Notes under the pieces: model-generated | Database searches by the model: none | Seen by the model: the letters and a program-made list of their open reading frames with translations, nothing else | Told to the model about the DNA's origin: nothing | Shown: piece by piece, positions 36,232 through 46,458 of the stretch | Layout: each line of letters opens with the position of its first letter | Numbering within the stretch: the stretch's first letter is position 1 | DNA from: Spinellus fusiger | Lineage: Eukaryota; Mucoromycota; Mucoromycetes; Mucorales; Phycomycetaceae | Direction of reading: 5' to 3' | DNA: 64,000 nt | Assembly: GCA_025094145.1 (NCBI GenBank) | Contig: JALLLS010000024.1 | Span: 372,001-436,000, forward strand | Position numbers and translations under genes: made by a program

Positions 36232-37017
36232 AGTAGTAAGATGATGGCAGTTAAAGAGTAGTATGAATAACAAAAAAAAGAGAGTGTGTGTAGGCTACCT
36301 TTTTATACTTATCTCTGTATGTATGTTACAGTGATACTATTCTGTCTTTTAGATAGTCGTGTTTAAATGTTTATTCATGCCGTTGAATGACTGATATTTG
36401 TGCATATTTGTGCATATTTTATTATACATCCTTATTATTATTATTATCGTAGATTACTGTTTGTGTCTATTCATTGAATAGTCTCGTTGATATCCTTTGT
36501 AGTAACCATCTTCGTATATATGTATATATACATAGACATAGACTACCTTGACTGACTCAAGACTACAATAATATTCTGTGTACTGATTATTGTTTGTTTT
36601 ATTTTTCTATGTTATCGTGAAGCTATAGTTCTAGTATAAATGGATGAATAATTTAATAGAACCGTCAATGTGATACATGCATCTATAGTTGGAACATTTC
36701 CTTCTTATTCGTAACCTCTATTTACAATATAGATATTGCATAATTGTATCTATTCTTCTTTTTATCCCATTTTTGGTGTTTCATTTTCAATGGCATATTT
36801 ATTGACTCCAAGAATGTTTCTATGTGGAGTTTATCTCTTGTCTTTTTCTGAAGCTACTATTTTAAATTATCCACTCAAAGACTAGATTATGATCTTATGC
36901 AAAAGTAGAAAATGATTGATCTCCCATGACATAGGCATAAAGGATCGTAATACAAATCGGCATAGTACAGCATATTTTTCTGGCCTTTAAGCAGTGATAT
37001 CTTCTTTTTCCGGAAAG

Positions 37018-37145
37018 TAAATTCACCCAATAACGAGAACAAAATTCGGGTTGCACGAAAAATCAATTCGCCCTGATGGAAAATCAATTCGCCCAATAAC
37101 GAGAGCAAAATTCGTGTTGTACGAAATGTAAATTCGTCCTGGCTG
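37018..37145. repeat. Two direct subterminal repeats of the IS630-like element
   Basis: Unit core: cccaataacgagaacaaaat, then tcgggttgcacgaaa. It is seen at about 37024 and again, with a few changes, at about 37090. Each copy is flanked by aaatcaattcgccc-type sequence. These may be transposase-binding sites. Confidence 0.8.
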
Positions 37146-37251
37146 ACAAATCAGATGTCCTGCTGCCTAGAATATTTTGTAGGACAAGTCTGAGCATCTT
37201 TGGATATTTAAGAGCATACCAAATGCTCGTCGTTTTATTTCTTTTTCACAA

Positions 37252-38333
37252 TTGCATCAGAAATCACAGATTATGAACATTCAATTCATGTTTGAAAATG
37301 GGAAAGGCTCTGTTGTCGACGAATATGGTCGACCTGAACCAATGGATTATATTGTTGATGAGGAGCAGTTTTGTCTCGAAACGTTGAGCTCTCATAAACA
37401 CTATTTAGCTCAATTGGCTCTAAAGAGCGAGAAAGAAATAGAGACAATGCAGGTGGAAAAAGAAGTGGTAAAGCCTTGTAGTGATGTTATTATGAGTGAA
37501 ACATCAGTGAAGCGAAATTATACACGCTACTGTGATCAGGACAAAGTGAGGTTCTTTAAATTGTTGTTTGAGAAGTGTCTGAGTGCGGCCACTGCTGCAA
37601 AACAACTTGGGATTCACGTTCGTACAGCACAGAAATGGGCTAAACAGTACGAGACGGATCCTGACAGCATCTTTGAGAAATGGAGAAAGACTGGTTATCC
37701 TCGTATTGTCCATGAGGAACACAAAAACGCTATCCTTGAGTGCATTGATGACAATCCTTCCGTCGTCCTAGACGAAGTAATGAAGAAGTTAAAACAAATA
37801 TTTACAGAATTAAAAGTATCCAAAACTACCTTGTTCGATTTTGTAAAACAACATTGCAATTTGTCTCTCAAAAAAGCTCGGCTTCAACCCATAGACTTCC
37901 TCAGCTTCCATACAATAAAAAGAGAAAGCAGGGAGATGGTGTTGGGCAAATAAGCAAAGGAACGGTTACAGGACACTATATCAGCTTTCTAAAAGCCACA
38001 ATGGATGAAATGGACCATTATCCACACATGAAAGGTCATTATCTTGTGACGGATAATGCTCCTATCCATACATCAGATAATATCGCTAAATACGTAGAAT
38101 CTCGCGGTTACCGCTGCGCTTATTTGCCTCCATATTCTCCTGAGCTCAATCCAATCGAGCAATTCTGGTCAGTGGGCAAAAGCAAGGTGAAGCGCAATAA
38201 GTTTCTCAAGAAGGAAACGTTGATGACCCGGATCAGTGAAGCCTCTAGTAGCTTGAAATTAAGTGATTTTAAAGGGATTGTTAAACATTCTTATAAATGC
38301 TTGGACAAGTGTCGTAATGGGCAAGCACTCTGA
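37252..38333 (+). pseudogene. IS630-like transposase with internal deletion of the first catalytic Asp region
   Basis: Part 1 (37252-37953) holds the N-terminal leader and HTH (ATAAKQLGIHVRTAQKWAKQ) and a second helical domain to FVKQHCNLSLKKAR. Part 2 (in another frame from about 37880) resumes at KGTVTGHYISFLKATMDEMD and keeps VTDNAPIH (second Asp) and YSPELNPIEQFWSV (Glu). Compared with the intact 439-residue copy at 39876-41195, roughly 85 codons including the FIDEAAF-type first Asp are missing at about 37890. The DNA-binding half is open for over 200 codons. It cannot be catalytically active. Confidence 0.85.
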
Positions 38334-38411
38334 AGAAGCTTTCTTTCTACAGAAATCAGGGTGTCTGTTTCTAAAATAAAATAAAATAAAAAAAACCGAC
38401 TTATTGAAATG

Positions 38412-38476
38412 GATCCGTCTACGTTTACGTTTACGTTTACGTTTGCGTTTACGTTTGCGTTTACGTTTACGTTTAT
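38412..38476. repeat. (acgttt)n hexanucleotide repeat
   Basis: About ten copies of tttacg/tttgcg just downstream of the transposase pseudogene. It may mark the site where the right end of the element was lost. Confidence 0.9.
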
Positions 38477-38555
38477 GTTTCTTTTTCTTTTCTCTCATTG
38501 GCTGAATCTTTAAAAATATTACATTTACGTTTCACTTTCACTTTTTTATTTTCCC

Positions 38556-38978
38556 ATGACAACGCAAACTTTTCAAATTCCCTTTGAACGAAGACCGGGA
38601 ACGGACATAACAACCAAAAATCTTCTGAAACATCCAGAAGTCAAAGACATTGTAACTAAGGCAGTCGCAGGTGTTGATGGCAATGCCTACATAATTTGAG
38701 ATTCTGAATGGGCGGACGACACACAATCTGATGTACTATACGCTCCCAAGGATAAATCACTTGGGCATGCCCCAATTATCGTTGAAGTACAGCATTCAGT
38801 GAACTTTGCCTTTGTCAATTGATCAATCAGGTATTGTACCTTGGCTTATCAGAGGTTCCAAACATTACCTGTGTTGGTTGTTTTCTGTATCAATGCAACA
38901 AGTGGCATCCCAACCAAGCTCCTTAGTCCCAGTACCTTGCCCTGTGCTATGGATGTGCATTGTGACCTGTTGACATGA
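38556..38978 (+). pseudogene. PD-(D/E)XK nuclease-like protein, N-terminal half with two in-frame TGA stops
   Basis: One frame runs from ATG 38556 (MTTQTFQIPFERRPGTDITT) to TGA 38978, broken by TGA after AYII and after FAFVN. The segment SDVLYAPKDKS...APIIVEVQHSVNFAFV fits the D-x(n)-E-x-Q core of the PD-(D/E)XK fold seen in Rpn/transposase-linked nucleases, followed by the hydrophobic LPVLVVFCIN strand. It is a relic of a mobile-element or repeat family. The family assignment is by pattern only. Confidence 0.4.
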
Positions 38979-39089
38979 CAAGATTGAAAAAGAAAAAAAG
39001 AGATGCAAGCAACCACAAAGATGGATGACTGATCACAAAAACTGCATTAATTCCAAAACTGAATTGCTCAAACATGGCTTGCATTTATT

Positions 39090-39380
39090 TTAGGTTGAAT
39101 CTGATTCAACAATATCACAAAAATACTTAATAGTTGGGTCTTTTGTTAACGCTACGATTTCTCGTTTATCATGCAGGAGAAATATGGACAAGGCAACAAG
39201 CTCGTCCAACTTTTCATCCTTTTGGATACATTTTTTGATTTTTTGATTTGGTATTAATAGGCATTCGCGCGCCCACACGGTGTTTGGTAAATAATACACA
39301 TGCGAGTGATCTGGATAAGGAATAAATAAATTCAAAATTGATAGTGGAATTTTGTCAAGGAAACAAAAAAAGTTTGGAAT
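39090..39380 (-). pseudogene. Fragment, possibly the C-terminal half of a nuclease-like repeat protein
   Basis: Minus-strand frame with LDKIPLSILNLFIPYPDHSH, WARECLLIPNQKIKKC, DELVALSIFLLHDKREIVAL and DPTIKYFCDIVE. It resembles, from memory of the family, the C-terminal part of the fungal nuclease-like protein whose N-terminal half lies on the plus strand at 38556-38978. The halves face each other tail to tail, so they cannot be one gene. Weak call. Confidence 0.3.
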
Positions 39381-39716
39381 TCATTTGTTCGTATATTGTT
39401 CGAATCGAACGCGCAGGGATTCCGCATTCTTATAGTGAATCATATCAGGTTTCTCAAGCAGCAATGCATGGCAGGCTTTCCAATTCATTCTTTTTCGAGT
39501 TATTTTGAATTGTTCGGTAAATTCCATAGTGCGCTGATACTTTTGTTCATCAAATGACCGAATGGATGATTCTGGGCTGGTGTCACTTCTTGCAGCAGCT
39601 GTATCCTGATCATCATCCTCTTGAAACTGTCGTTTTACTGATCGCATTTCTTCAATCCCTTGTTGTGCATGCTGATTGATTGCAGATGAGTAGGCTAGCC
39701 GCTCGCTGGTATTCAA
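39381..39716 (-). pseudogene. SANT-like acidic protein fragment cut by transposon insertion
   Basis: 111 codons open to the left TA of the IS630-like element. An acidic, Ser-rich linker (QEDDDQDTAAARSD) is followed by a helical KITRKRMNWKACHALLLEKP, ending FEQYTNK. There is no ATG of its own; the frame enters from the insertion site, so the original 5' part is on the other side of the transposon (beyond 41382) or gone. No family assigned. Confidence 0.35.
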
Positions 39717-39718
39717 TA

Positions 39719-41380
39719 CACTATTTTCACTTATTATTGTCGCACTTTTGGAAAAAAAATTGTCGCACTCTTGGAAAAAAACTTAGCGCACAAGTGGAAA
39801 AAAACTTGTCGCATTAATAAATTAAAAGATGGCGTATAAGTTGGATGCGACAAATGCGACATAAATGTTTTATTTTTAAAGAGGCTTCTCTTGTAAGCAA
39901 TCCTCAAATCTATCGACAGAGTATTTGCAAAACCCTCTGAGGTCACCGAGAAGAACTTGGTTAGATGCATCGGCGATTCTAGATGACAGAGTTTCTTCTT
40001 CCAAGAGTCTTTCTCTTTTTAACCTGCTTTTGCAAACAGACCAGAATTGCTCAATGGGATTCAACTCTGGTGAGTAAGGGGGAAGATAAACACACTTGTA
40101 CCCACGGCCTTCAATGAAGCTTTTAATGTCTTCATTCATGTGGATGGGGGCGTTGTCCATAATCAAGTAATTATCCTTGAAAACATCTGGAAAATTGTCC
40201 ATGACATCCATTGTATCGCTCAAGAAATTGATATAGTGGCCAGTAACAGTGCCTTTGCTTTGTTTTTGAGAAGGCCCACCAGATCCAGTAGTTCTTCTCT
40301 TCTTTGAAACAGGCAACATTCGGGGCCGTCTTACTTTTATGTTGACAAGGCCTTGAGCAGATGTTGCTCCCAGGATGGTTGTTGTTTTAGCCCTCGTTCT
40401 TGGTACTTTTACCACTGCACAAGTACCTAATTTTGACCAAGCAAAAGTACGCTTCATGTTGATGTGGAATGCCGCCTCATCTATAAAGACACAGTTGCTC
40501 ATGTAGTCCATGTCTGTCTCCATCCATTTCTGTACCCACTCCTTTTGATTCTTGATCTTTTCAGGGCTATTACGATCAACTGAATGAAAATAGGCTCTTT
40601 TCAGACTGATCTTACAATTTTTGGTGACAAAATTGTAGAGAGCTGTTTTCGATATCTCTAAATCAATAAAAGACGTTCTCAAACTCTCCATCATTTGATC
40701 CAAGACTAAAGAGGGCTGATCGTCCAATAAATCGACTAAGAATCTTTTATGGCTTTCGTCCAGTAGTGCTGGTCTACCAACTGGCCTTCCACTACCTTCT
40801 TTTCTGGCAATGAATGTCTGAGGGTTCTGCTGATCGTTTGAGTACCATCGCTGAGCAGTGCGTGGGTGGATTTGAAGTTTCAGCGCAGCAGCTCTGACGC
40901 TCATACCCCTTTCATAAATCAATACAAACAACTGCTCTTTTTCGGAATCTTTGTAATGCCTGTGGATACCAGGAGCTCTGTTATCCTTTTCCGTATTGAC
41001 ATCTCTGTCTACGGATTGTTGTACAGTTCTTCTTTCTGGCTTCTCGGGTGGTTTGAGGTCAAGGTACATCCCGAAATTTGTAACCGTCTCAATGGGGTAC
41101 GTCTCCTCGTCTACCTCCATCTCCACCACTGTAACGGCTATGCCTTCATCATTATAGATATTTCCTTGGCCGTCTTCGTGCACAATGTTATTCATTTTTT
41201 AAGAAAAGTAAAATGTAAGAAAACCTCAAGTACTTAGAATACGCCAGTTTTAAATCTTTTACTATGCCAAATTTTAATTAATTAATGCGACATATTTTAT
41301 CCCATTAGTACGTCAAGTTTTAATTTATTAATGCGACATATTTTTCTCTAAAAGTGCGACAATAATAAGTGAAAATAGTG
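39719..41380. mobile_element. Intact-looking IS630/Tc1-like element (1662 bp)
   Basis: The left end starts cactattttcacttattatt and the right end is its inverse, ending aataataagtgaaaatagtg. It is flanked by TA (39717-39718 and 41381-41382). Inside each end the heptamer tgtcgca (or tgcgaca) recurs: at least three times on the left (39739-39813) and three on the right (41283-41360), like spaced transposase-binding sites. It encloses a single full-length transposase frame. Best candidate for an autonomous copy in this window. Confidence 0.92.
39876..41195 (-). CDS. IS630/Tc1-like DDE transposase, full length
   Basis: A 439-residue intact frame. The N-terminal leader (HEDGQGNIYNDEGIAV) shared by relatives at 24840 and 37252 is followed by an HTH (VRAAALKLQIHPRTAQRWY, about residues 105-125) and a second helical domain to FVTKNCKISLKRA. 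The catalytic core has CVFIDEAAFHINMKRTF (Asp), NYLIMDNAPIHMNEDI (Asp) and YSPELNPIEQFWSVCKSRLK (Glu). There are 34 residues between the second Asp and the Glu, giving DD34E. A basic insert, PVSKKRRTTGSGGPSQKQ, precedes GTVTGHYINFLSD. The start is the only ATG near the TIR (41193-41195). No intron. All features for activity are visible. Confidence 0.93.
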   Translation of the reverse strand: MNNIVHEDGQGNIYNDEGIAVTVVEMEVDEETYPIETVTNFGMYLDLKPPEKPERRTVQQSVDRDVNTEKDNRAPGIHRHYKDSEKEQLFVLIYERGMSVRAAALKLQIHPRTAQRWYSNDQQNPQTFIARKEGSGRPVGRPALLDESHKRFLVDLLDDQPSLVLDQMMESLRTSFIDLEISKTALYNFVTKNCKISLKRAYFHSVDRNSPEKIKNQKEWVQKWMETDMDYMSNCVFIDEAAFHINMKRTFAWSKLGTCAVVKVPRTRAKTTTILGATSAQGLVNIKVRRPRMLPVSKKRRTTGSGGPSQKQSKGTVTGHYINFLSDTMDVMDNFPDVFKDNYLIMDNAPIHMNEDIKSFIEGRGYKCVYLPPYSPELNPIEQFWSVCKSRLKRERLLEEETLSSRIADASNQVLLGDLRGFCKYSVDRFEDCLQEKPL

Positions 41381-41382
41381 TA

Positions 41383-42010
41383 CTTGCAAACCTTTTGATT
41401 TTAAACATATTTCCATATAAGGGTATTTTTCATATTCTTTAAATGAAATGCGTATTACCTCATGAAAACCAGAAAAATCTTTAGGTGTATACAAAAAAAA
41501 ATAAAAAATTGGATACTTGCAAACCTCTCATTTTATAATATCGTTTTTTAAAAAGAGTTTCTCATGACGTAAAATAAGGATTAAATTGCCGCTTAAAAAA
41601 CAGAATATTTATTGGATGTGTATTCCTTTCATCTCAGATAGAGTCACTGCATAATAATATTCCAATGTCAGATAACATTAGGATACATCTCCGATGGTAT
41701 TGCAAAAAATCATTTAACGCTCAATGTATTAACAATGAATAGTTTAATTACTTTTTTATATGTCTATTATAGTCAGTTATTAAACATATTAATAAGAAAA
41801 TAATTTATTTGAATAATTTATAAGTATAATCAAAGACATTAGACCAGAATATTGTACTGTAGAGGCTGCTTTATCATGATACTATGAAATGAAATGTATT
41901 GACTTTTATGCAACTCGTTATTCTATTTTCTATTATAATCCTGCCATGAAAGAAGTATATTATTTAAGTAAAAATAATAATGGCCCTAGTAGCTAAAATT
42001 AATACTTGTA
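41383..42010. other. AT-rich spacer between two transposons
   Basis: No gene. A tacttgcaaacct string occurs beside the element end (41381) and again at 41515. A reverse copy of the dispersed motif (atctttaggtgtatac) is at about 41478-41493. Confidence 0.4.
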
Positions 42011-43112
42011 CAGTATAAAGTCGCACCCAATTGAGTTTAAGCCTTTGAAGATAGATTTCAGGACGAAAAAGATAGGACATGTTCAATATTAAATAAAACA
42101 CCCCACATTTGATATAGAAGCTTCAAACTTAAGCATACCAAAGCTCAACATCTTTATTTATAGAAAATAGAATAATAATATAGTTAATATTTTCTATGGC
42201 CTTCTTTGGCATCAATTACAGCCTGGAATCTATCTGTCATACTCATAACTAGTCGTTGTGCAAGTTCAACACCAACTCTCTCCCACTCTTCTGCAAGTAG
42301 AGCCTTCAGACCTTCTACATTAGTGATAGATACCCTTCTTCCCTCAATTCGTCTTTCCAAGGCCCATCAGAAGTGTTCAATTGGGCTCAAGTCAGAACAT
42401 TGTGCGGGCCAGTACTCAAAGCCTCGAATCTGATGTGTCTCTTTCCACTATCTGGTATAGGCCCCAGTATGACAGCTAGCACCCTTTTATTATAACAGAA
42501 ACTCACTATTCTACTTTCTAATAAAAACTAATGAACAAAGAATGGAACTCACCAGTCATAACTTTGATATATTCGTCTTGGTTTACAGTGCCATCAATAA
42601 AGACTCATGGGCCAAATCCGCCCGCCCAAAAATAGCTCCAGAGCATGACCTCACTACCACCAAACCTCATTGCTGGAACAATAGAATTAGGAACATAACG
42701 TTCTTCAACTATTCTGATGACACGAGCACCTCCATTGTTCCCTTTCACGGTGTATCTGAACTCATCAGACCAAATAACACCTCTCCACTGATTACCAGTC
42801 GTTCTTCAAACGTAATGTTGATCCACGTTCTTTGATATTTCTGATACTATTTTGAACTACGGATGTTTTCATCTCTGTCACACTCACAACCACAATCGAC
42901 TTTAATCCTGCCGTAAACTAGTAATAGATGCCCTGCCATCTTCCATCTTTAACCTTTTTGTATTCTCTACGAGTGTGAGTTTCTGAATATCTATCTGACA
43001 TGTAGTGTTGGTTTAACACTATTTGGAAAGAATAAGAGTTTTATGCAAAAAAAGAGTATTAATTTATTAAGATTTAGGCAAGTATTAAATTCAATTGGAT
43101 GGGACTCTATAG
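42011..43112. mobile_element. Decayed Tc1/mariner element with TIRs
   Basis: Left end cagtataaagtcgcacccaa and right end (reverse) ctatagagtcccatccaatt align over about 28 bp, with TA on both sides (42009-42010 and 43113-43114). Length 1102 bp. The TIRs have several mismatches, so the copy is old. Confidence 0.8.
42184..42850 (-). pseudogene. Tc1/mariner transposase pseudogene
   Basis: Readable pieces on the minus strand: VWSDEFRYTVKGNNGGARVI (first Asp), FGGSEVMLWSYFWAGGFGP, VFIDGTVNQDEYIKVMTG, then GASCHTGAYTR, RGFEYWPAQCSDLSPIEHF (Glu) and TDRFQAVIDAKEGHRKY with TAA 42184-42186. It is close to the copy at 20152. The QED block with the second catalytic Asp has decayed and there are several stops (for example in R-stop-W and F-stop-W). 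Confidence 0.85.
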
Positions 43113-43114
43113 TA

Positions 43115-43602
43115 AATTACTTTTTATTTTTTCTGTAAGAATAGCCCTCCAGTGGTCATACCTGAAGGCTGTCCTACAGTATTAGTTAACATTGAAATTG
43201 AAGTTTATTATTATGTTGGTTCTATTCACACTCTGAATTTATTAGAATAAGAGTGTATAATCTATATGAGTTTCATAAACTCGGTGTATATTCAGAAATG
43301 TCCTTCTACTGTATTGTCTTTAGTGATCATTCTAATGTACAAATGTATTGATATATTGATATATTGATATTAATTTTTTACTGTGACTAATTATCTCTAA
43401 CTAATAGTATACTTTACTGGACTCACTTAATTCCCTTGTAGGCTTATTTCATGAACTCTATAAACTTCAAACCTTGATCCTTACTAGTCACTATCAGTTC
43501 CAACCTAAACTATGGACCTAATACCCCTGATGTTGGGTACAAACACACTATGAGGGAGTTTTTTTTAAGAGTATAACTAGCCAGTTTATTTGTGGTTATG
43601 TA
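43115..43602. other. AT-rich spacer
   Basis: About 490 bp with a short tattgata repeat near 43347. No coding signal seen. Probably 3' flank of the putative gene to the right. Confidence 0.4.
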
Positions 43603-44257
43603 TTATTCATCCGTTAATGATGTAATTGCGTGCTTGTCTTTCTCCATGATAGACTGTAGCAATTCCTCAATGGTAGAGGGTGCTACAGAAGGAGTGGGCA
43701 GTACTGGCTTTACTTGTTGTTGAATAATACGACTGGCTTGAACTGTCAATTTCCCTATAAGATGCTGCACTAATCTATCAGTAAAAGACACCTATTGTTT
43801 GCCTACATTTCTTTGTCCATTCAGTAATAGAAGAATGGTTGAGTGAGTTGATATGTTGTGTCCATTGCATTATTTCTGACTGAGAGCGATCTATTGCCTC
43901 CTGCAGATGTAGTCTAATAGGAAGAAATAGAGTATAAGCGGACCTATTGATCCACTGCTAATAGAAATCAATAAACAGGGAATCTTCTACCTCTGCCTTG
44001 TGTGTCTCTGTCTCTCCTGTTCAACTGCCTCCTGCACCAACAAAAGATGCTGTGAGAGTAGACAGAGTTTACTATTTTTACTATCAATATCAATAGAATA
44101 CACATATAAATTACTCTTCCATTAATAAGCACACCACTTTATTATTCTAGACCTTTGTCCATGGTTCTTATTTTATAAGCTACCCATAGAGTGACGTTGG
44201 GTCTATTGCATCATGTGTAATCCTTCAAAAGAATCTGCCCACTCACTGTACCCCATG
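43603..44257 (-). CDS. Possible small coiled-coil protein (exon structure unsure)
   Basis: Not recognised. Three coding-looking pieces on the minus strand: HLLLVQEAVEQERQRHTRQ (44041-43985), RLHLQEAIDRSQSEIMQWTQ and following to TKKC (about 43918-43805), and SFTDRLVQHLIGKLTVQASR to SLTDE, stop TAA at 43603-43605. The first two join across a good GTAGAAG...TATTAG intron. The junction to the last piece is unclear because only about 15 bp separate them in a different frame. A possible start is MGYSEWADSFEG at 44257, also with an unresolved junction. Helical and Gln/Glu-rich. Head to head with the PI 4-kinase gene, 70 bp apart if that start is right. Confidence 0.35.
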
Positions 44258-44326
44258 ACGTCAGCCTCTTTTGGATGAGCTGCCTCCCTTTTACAGTCTG
44301 TCAGACGGTGTGCTCCTTTCTTTTAT

Positions 44327-44914
44327 ATGCTTCACCCATCTCATTACCCTTCTACGCAACAGGGATCTTACACTCGCCTACAGCAACAAGACGATCTCAA
44401 CGATGAGGATTATGACACACTGAAGGAAACACTGTCACATCACCCCAACTCTGTGCTTGTTCTTTCCAGCGACCAGACACTTCATGTCCTACCTCACTCT
44501 CCCTCTTACTGTCTTCTTCCTTACATTCCTCCCCTTCCTCCCCGCCTGTCAGCAAAAAAAGCAGCCGCCACGATTCCTAATGCGACCCGTCGATTCCTAA
44601 AAACAAAACTCCCTAATGTCGTCTTTAGAAAGTCAATGGCTCACAAAGTGTCTCTTGATGCACTGCCTGCTGTCATTATTGCTGACATTCAAAACGACAC
44701 AGCACCTCATCAAGCAGATCCTTTGCTCAAAGATCTCCCACGTCGAGGATGGACAATAGTACACAGACGCCCCTACACAAACACACACCAAGAAGCCCAG
44801 ATCATGAGTTCAGTGTTTGTTCCTTGGGACCTTCAACCAACACAGACAACCATGATGTCTGGCCTTGAACCCCAAAGAGTAAGTACATCTATAAAATATA
44901 GAGAGAAATAAGGG

Positions 44915-44951
<37 letters not shown>

Positions 44952-46456
44952 CACACACATATACTCCTTTCCCTATGCCCTTACCCACCTCCCACTGCTA
45001 GCCTAGTGATCCTATTCCTGTCACCAGTGATGTCTTTTCTGATCTAGTGGAAGCAGTACGGTTTGCTATTGACAGTGGTGTCCAGCCCACACGTATCAGC
45101 CAGGGCTCCAGTGGATCCTACTTTAGTCGTAACAAACAGGGCAAGACGGTTGGTGTGTTCAAGCCAAAGAACGAAGAACCGTACGGCAGTCTCAATCCAA
45201 AGTGGACGAAATGGATCCACCGACACATGTTTCCGTGCTTCTTTGGACGCAGCTGTCTTATTCCTAACCTCGGGTACTTGTCAGAAGCAGCGGCGTCGCT
45301 TGTGGACCGCCGGCTAGGCACCTGCATTGTCCCTTACACCGACATTGTCCATCTTGCCTCTCCTGCATTCCACTACGACTATCTCGATCGACGGTCCAGC
45401 ACACGTCCTCCAAAGATAGGCAGCTTTCAGTGCTTCTTGGAGGGCTATAAGGATGCCACAGTGTTTCTACGGGACCATCCGCTCCCTGCCTACCCCTCTG
45501 AGGAAGACCAGCCGAGCTCAGTCTGGGGGGGCTGTTTAGGACAGCAACCAGAAGCCATTGACCTTGAAGCCAGTAAACACACAGACACCTTCCAATGGAC
45601 ATTAAGGCTACAGGAGCAATTCAAGCACGAGTTTGAGCAGTTGGTGGTGCTGGACTACTTTGTGCGCAATACAGACCGCGGATTGGACAATTGGATGATA
45701 AAGTACTGTTCGAATCCACCACACCTTCACATTGCTGCTATTGATAATGGGTTGGCTTTTCCCTATAAGCATCCTGACCAGTGGCGATCGTATCCTTATG
45801 GCTGGCTGGCCCTGCCGGATGCCCTTGTGTCCCAGCCATTCTCAGAGGCAGCACGACGTCAGTTTCTGCCCCTGTTAACAGATCCTGTGTGGTGGCATTC
45901 TACTCTGGAGCAATTGAGGGCTATGTTTATGTTGGATTCTGATTTTGATGAGAGAATGTTTAGTAATCAAATGGCAGTGTTAAAGGGGCAGGGGTATAAT
46001 CTCGTCCGTGCTCTCAAGGATCCCTCGGCCTCTCCTCTTAGTCTAGTGGCTATGGAGCGACTTGTGATTCCTCTTGAAGAGATACTGATAGAGTTCGACT
46101 CTCATCTTTTGTACCAACGCCCACAACAACAAACACAACAACAAACACAACAACAAACACAAACACAAACACAGCTCTCATCCTTGGGCCTTTTAAAGCC
46201 ACCCAAGCGTATTCGGCCGAAGCGATCCAGCTCCTTTGATGTTCATAGAGCATCAGAAGAAGAAACACCTTGGAAGGACAGAGTCAGGAGTAGAATGTCA
46301 TTGGATCTCGGTAGATCAAAGAAGAAATTCCGTCTACGTGCTTTTGGCAGTGATGGAGAAGACAATGATGAAGATGATGATGAAGAATCCCAAGCAACAC
46401 TCGTCATGGAAACAATAGAAGTAGTAAAAAGTCGAACTTATTTCACTTGCTGGTAA
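44327..46456 (+). CDS. LSB6: Phosphatidylinositol 4-kinase type II
   Basis: Makes PI4P on endosomal, vacuolar and plasma membranes. Exon 1 (44327-44889) starts MLHPSHYPSTQQGSYTRLQQ. Donor GTAAGT follows QR, and exon 2 starts at 45002 (PSDPIPVTSDVFSDLV). The kinase signature is clear: GSSGSYFSRNKQGKTVGVFKPKNEEPYG split as the glycine loop and Lys, the large type II insert beginning NPKWTKWIHRHMFPCFFG, LDYFVRNTDRGLDNWMIKY as the catalytic loop and HIAAIDNGLAFPYKHPDQW as the metal-binding loop. The Cys pair region (CFFGRSC) stands where other type II enzymes have a palmitoylated CCPCC, so fewer acylation sites are available. The C-terminal tail has (Gln-Gln-Thr)n repeats, basic stretches and an acidic run. 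About 670 residues. The stop lies 2 bp from the stop of the convergent KPTN gene. Confidence 0.93.
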
Positions 46457-46458
46457 TA

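Larger units (their letters stand above)
33538..36995. repeat. Right arm of the large inverted repeat (~3.45 kb)
   Basis: Reverse complement of 21329-24778. Inner end tacagttcaaa (33538-33548) joins directly to the LINE. Outer end cctttaagcagt (36984-36995) joins within a few bases to the start of an IS630-like element. The secreted-protein gene is the same length as in the left arm. The Tc1 part has slightly longer intact frames than in the left arm, so the two arms have diverged independently after duplication. Confidence 0.95.
36999..38345. mobile_element. IS630-like DNA element with missing right TIR
   Basis: The left side has two direct ~60-bp repeats (see 37018-37145) of the kind found in subterminal regions, followed by a leader and a transposase gene. 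I cannot find the inverse of the left repeats right of 38340, so the 3' terminus has been lost or replaced by the acgttt repeat. It abuts the right inverted-repeat arm. Confidence 0.65.

Noticed and set aside
38412..38476. Possible internal telomere-like array (acgttt)n
   Set aside because: The unit does not match the TTAGGG-type telomere expected in these fungi and is only about 65 bp; treated as a simple repeat.
42430..42545. An intron inside the Tc1 transposase at 42184-42850 (GTGAGT...AAAAG)
   Set aside because: Alignment with the copy at 20152 shows the stretch is decayed coding sequence (GEFHSLFISFY against AEFFLSWFIEL), not an intron.
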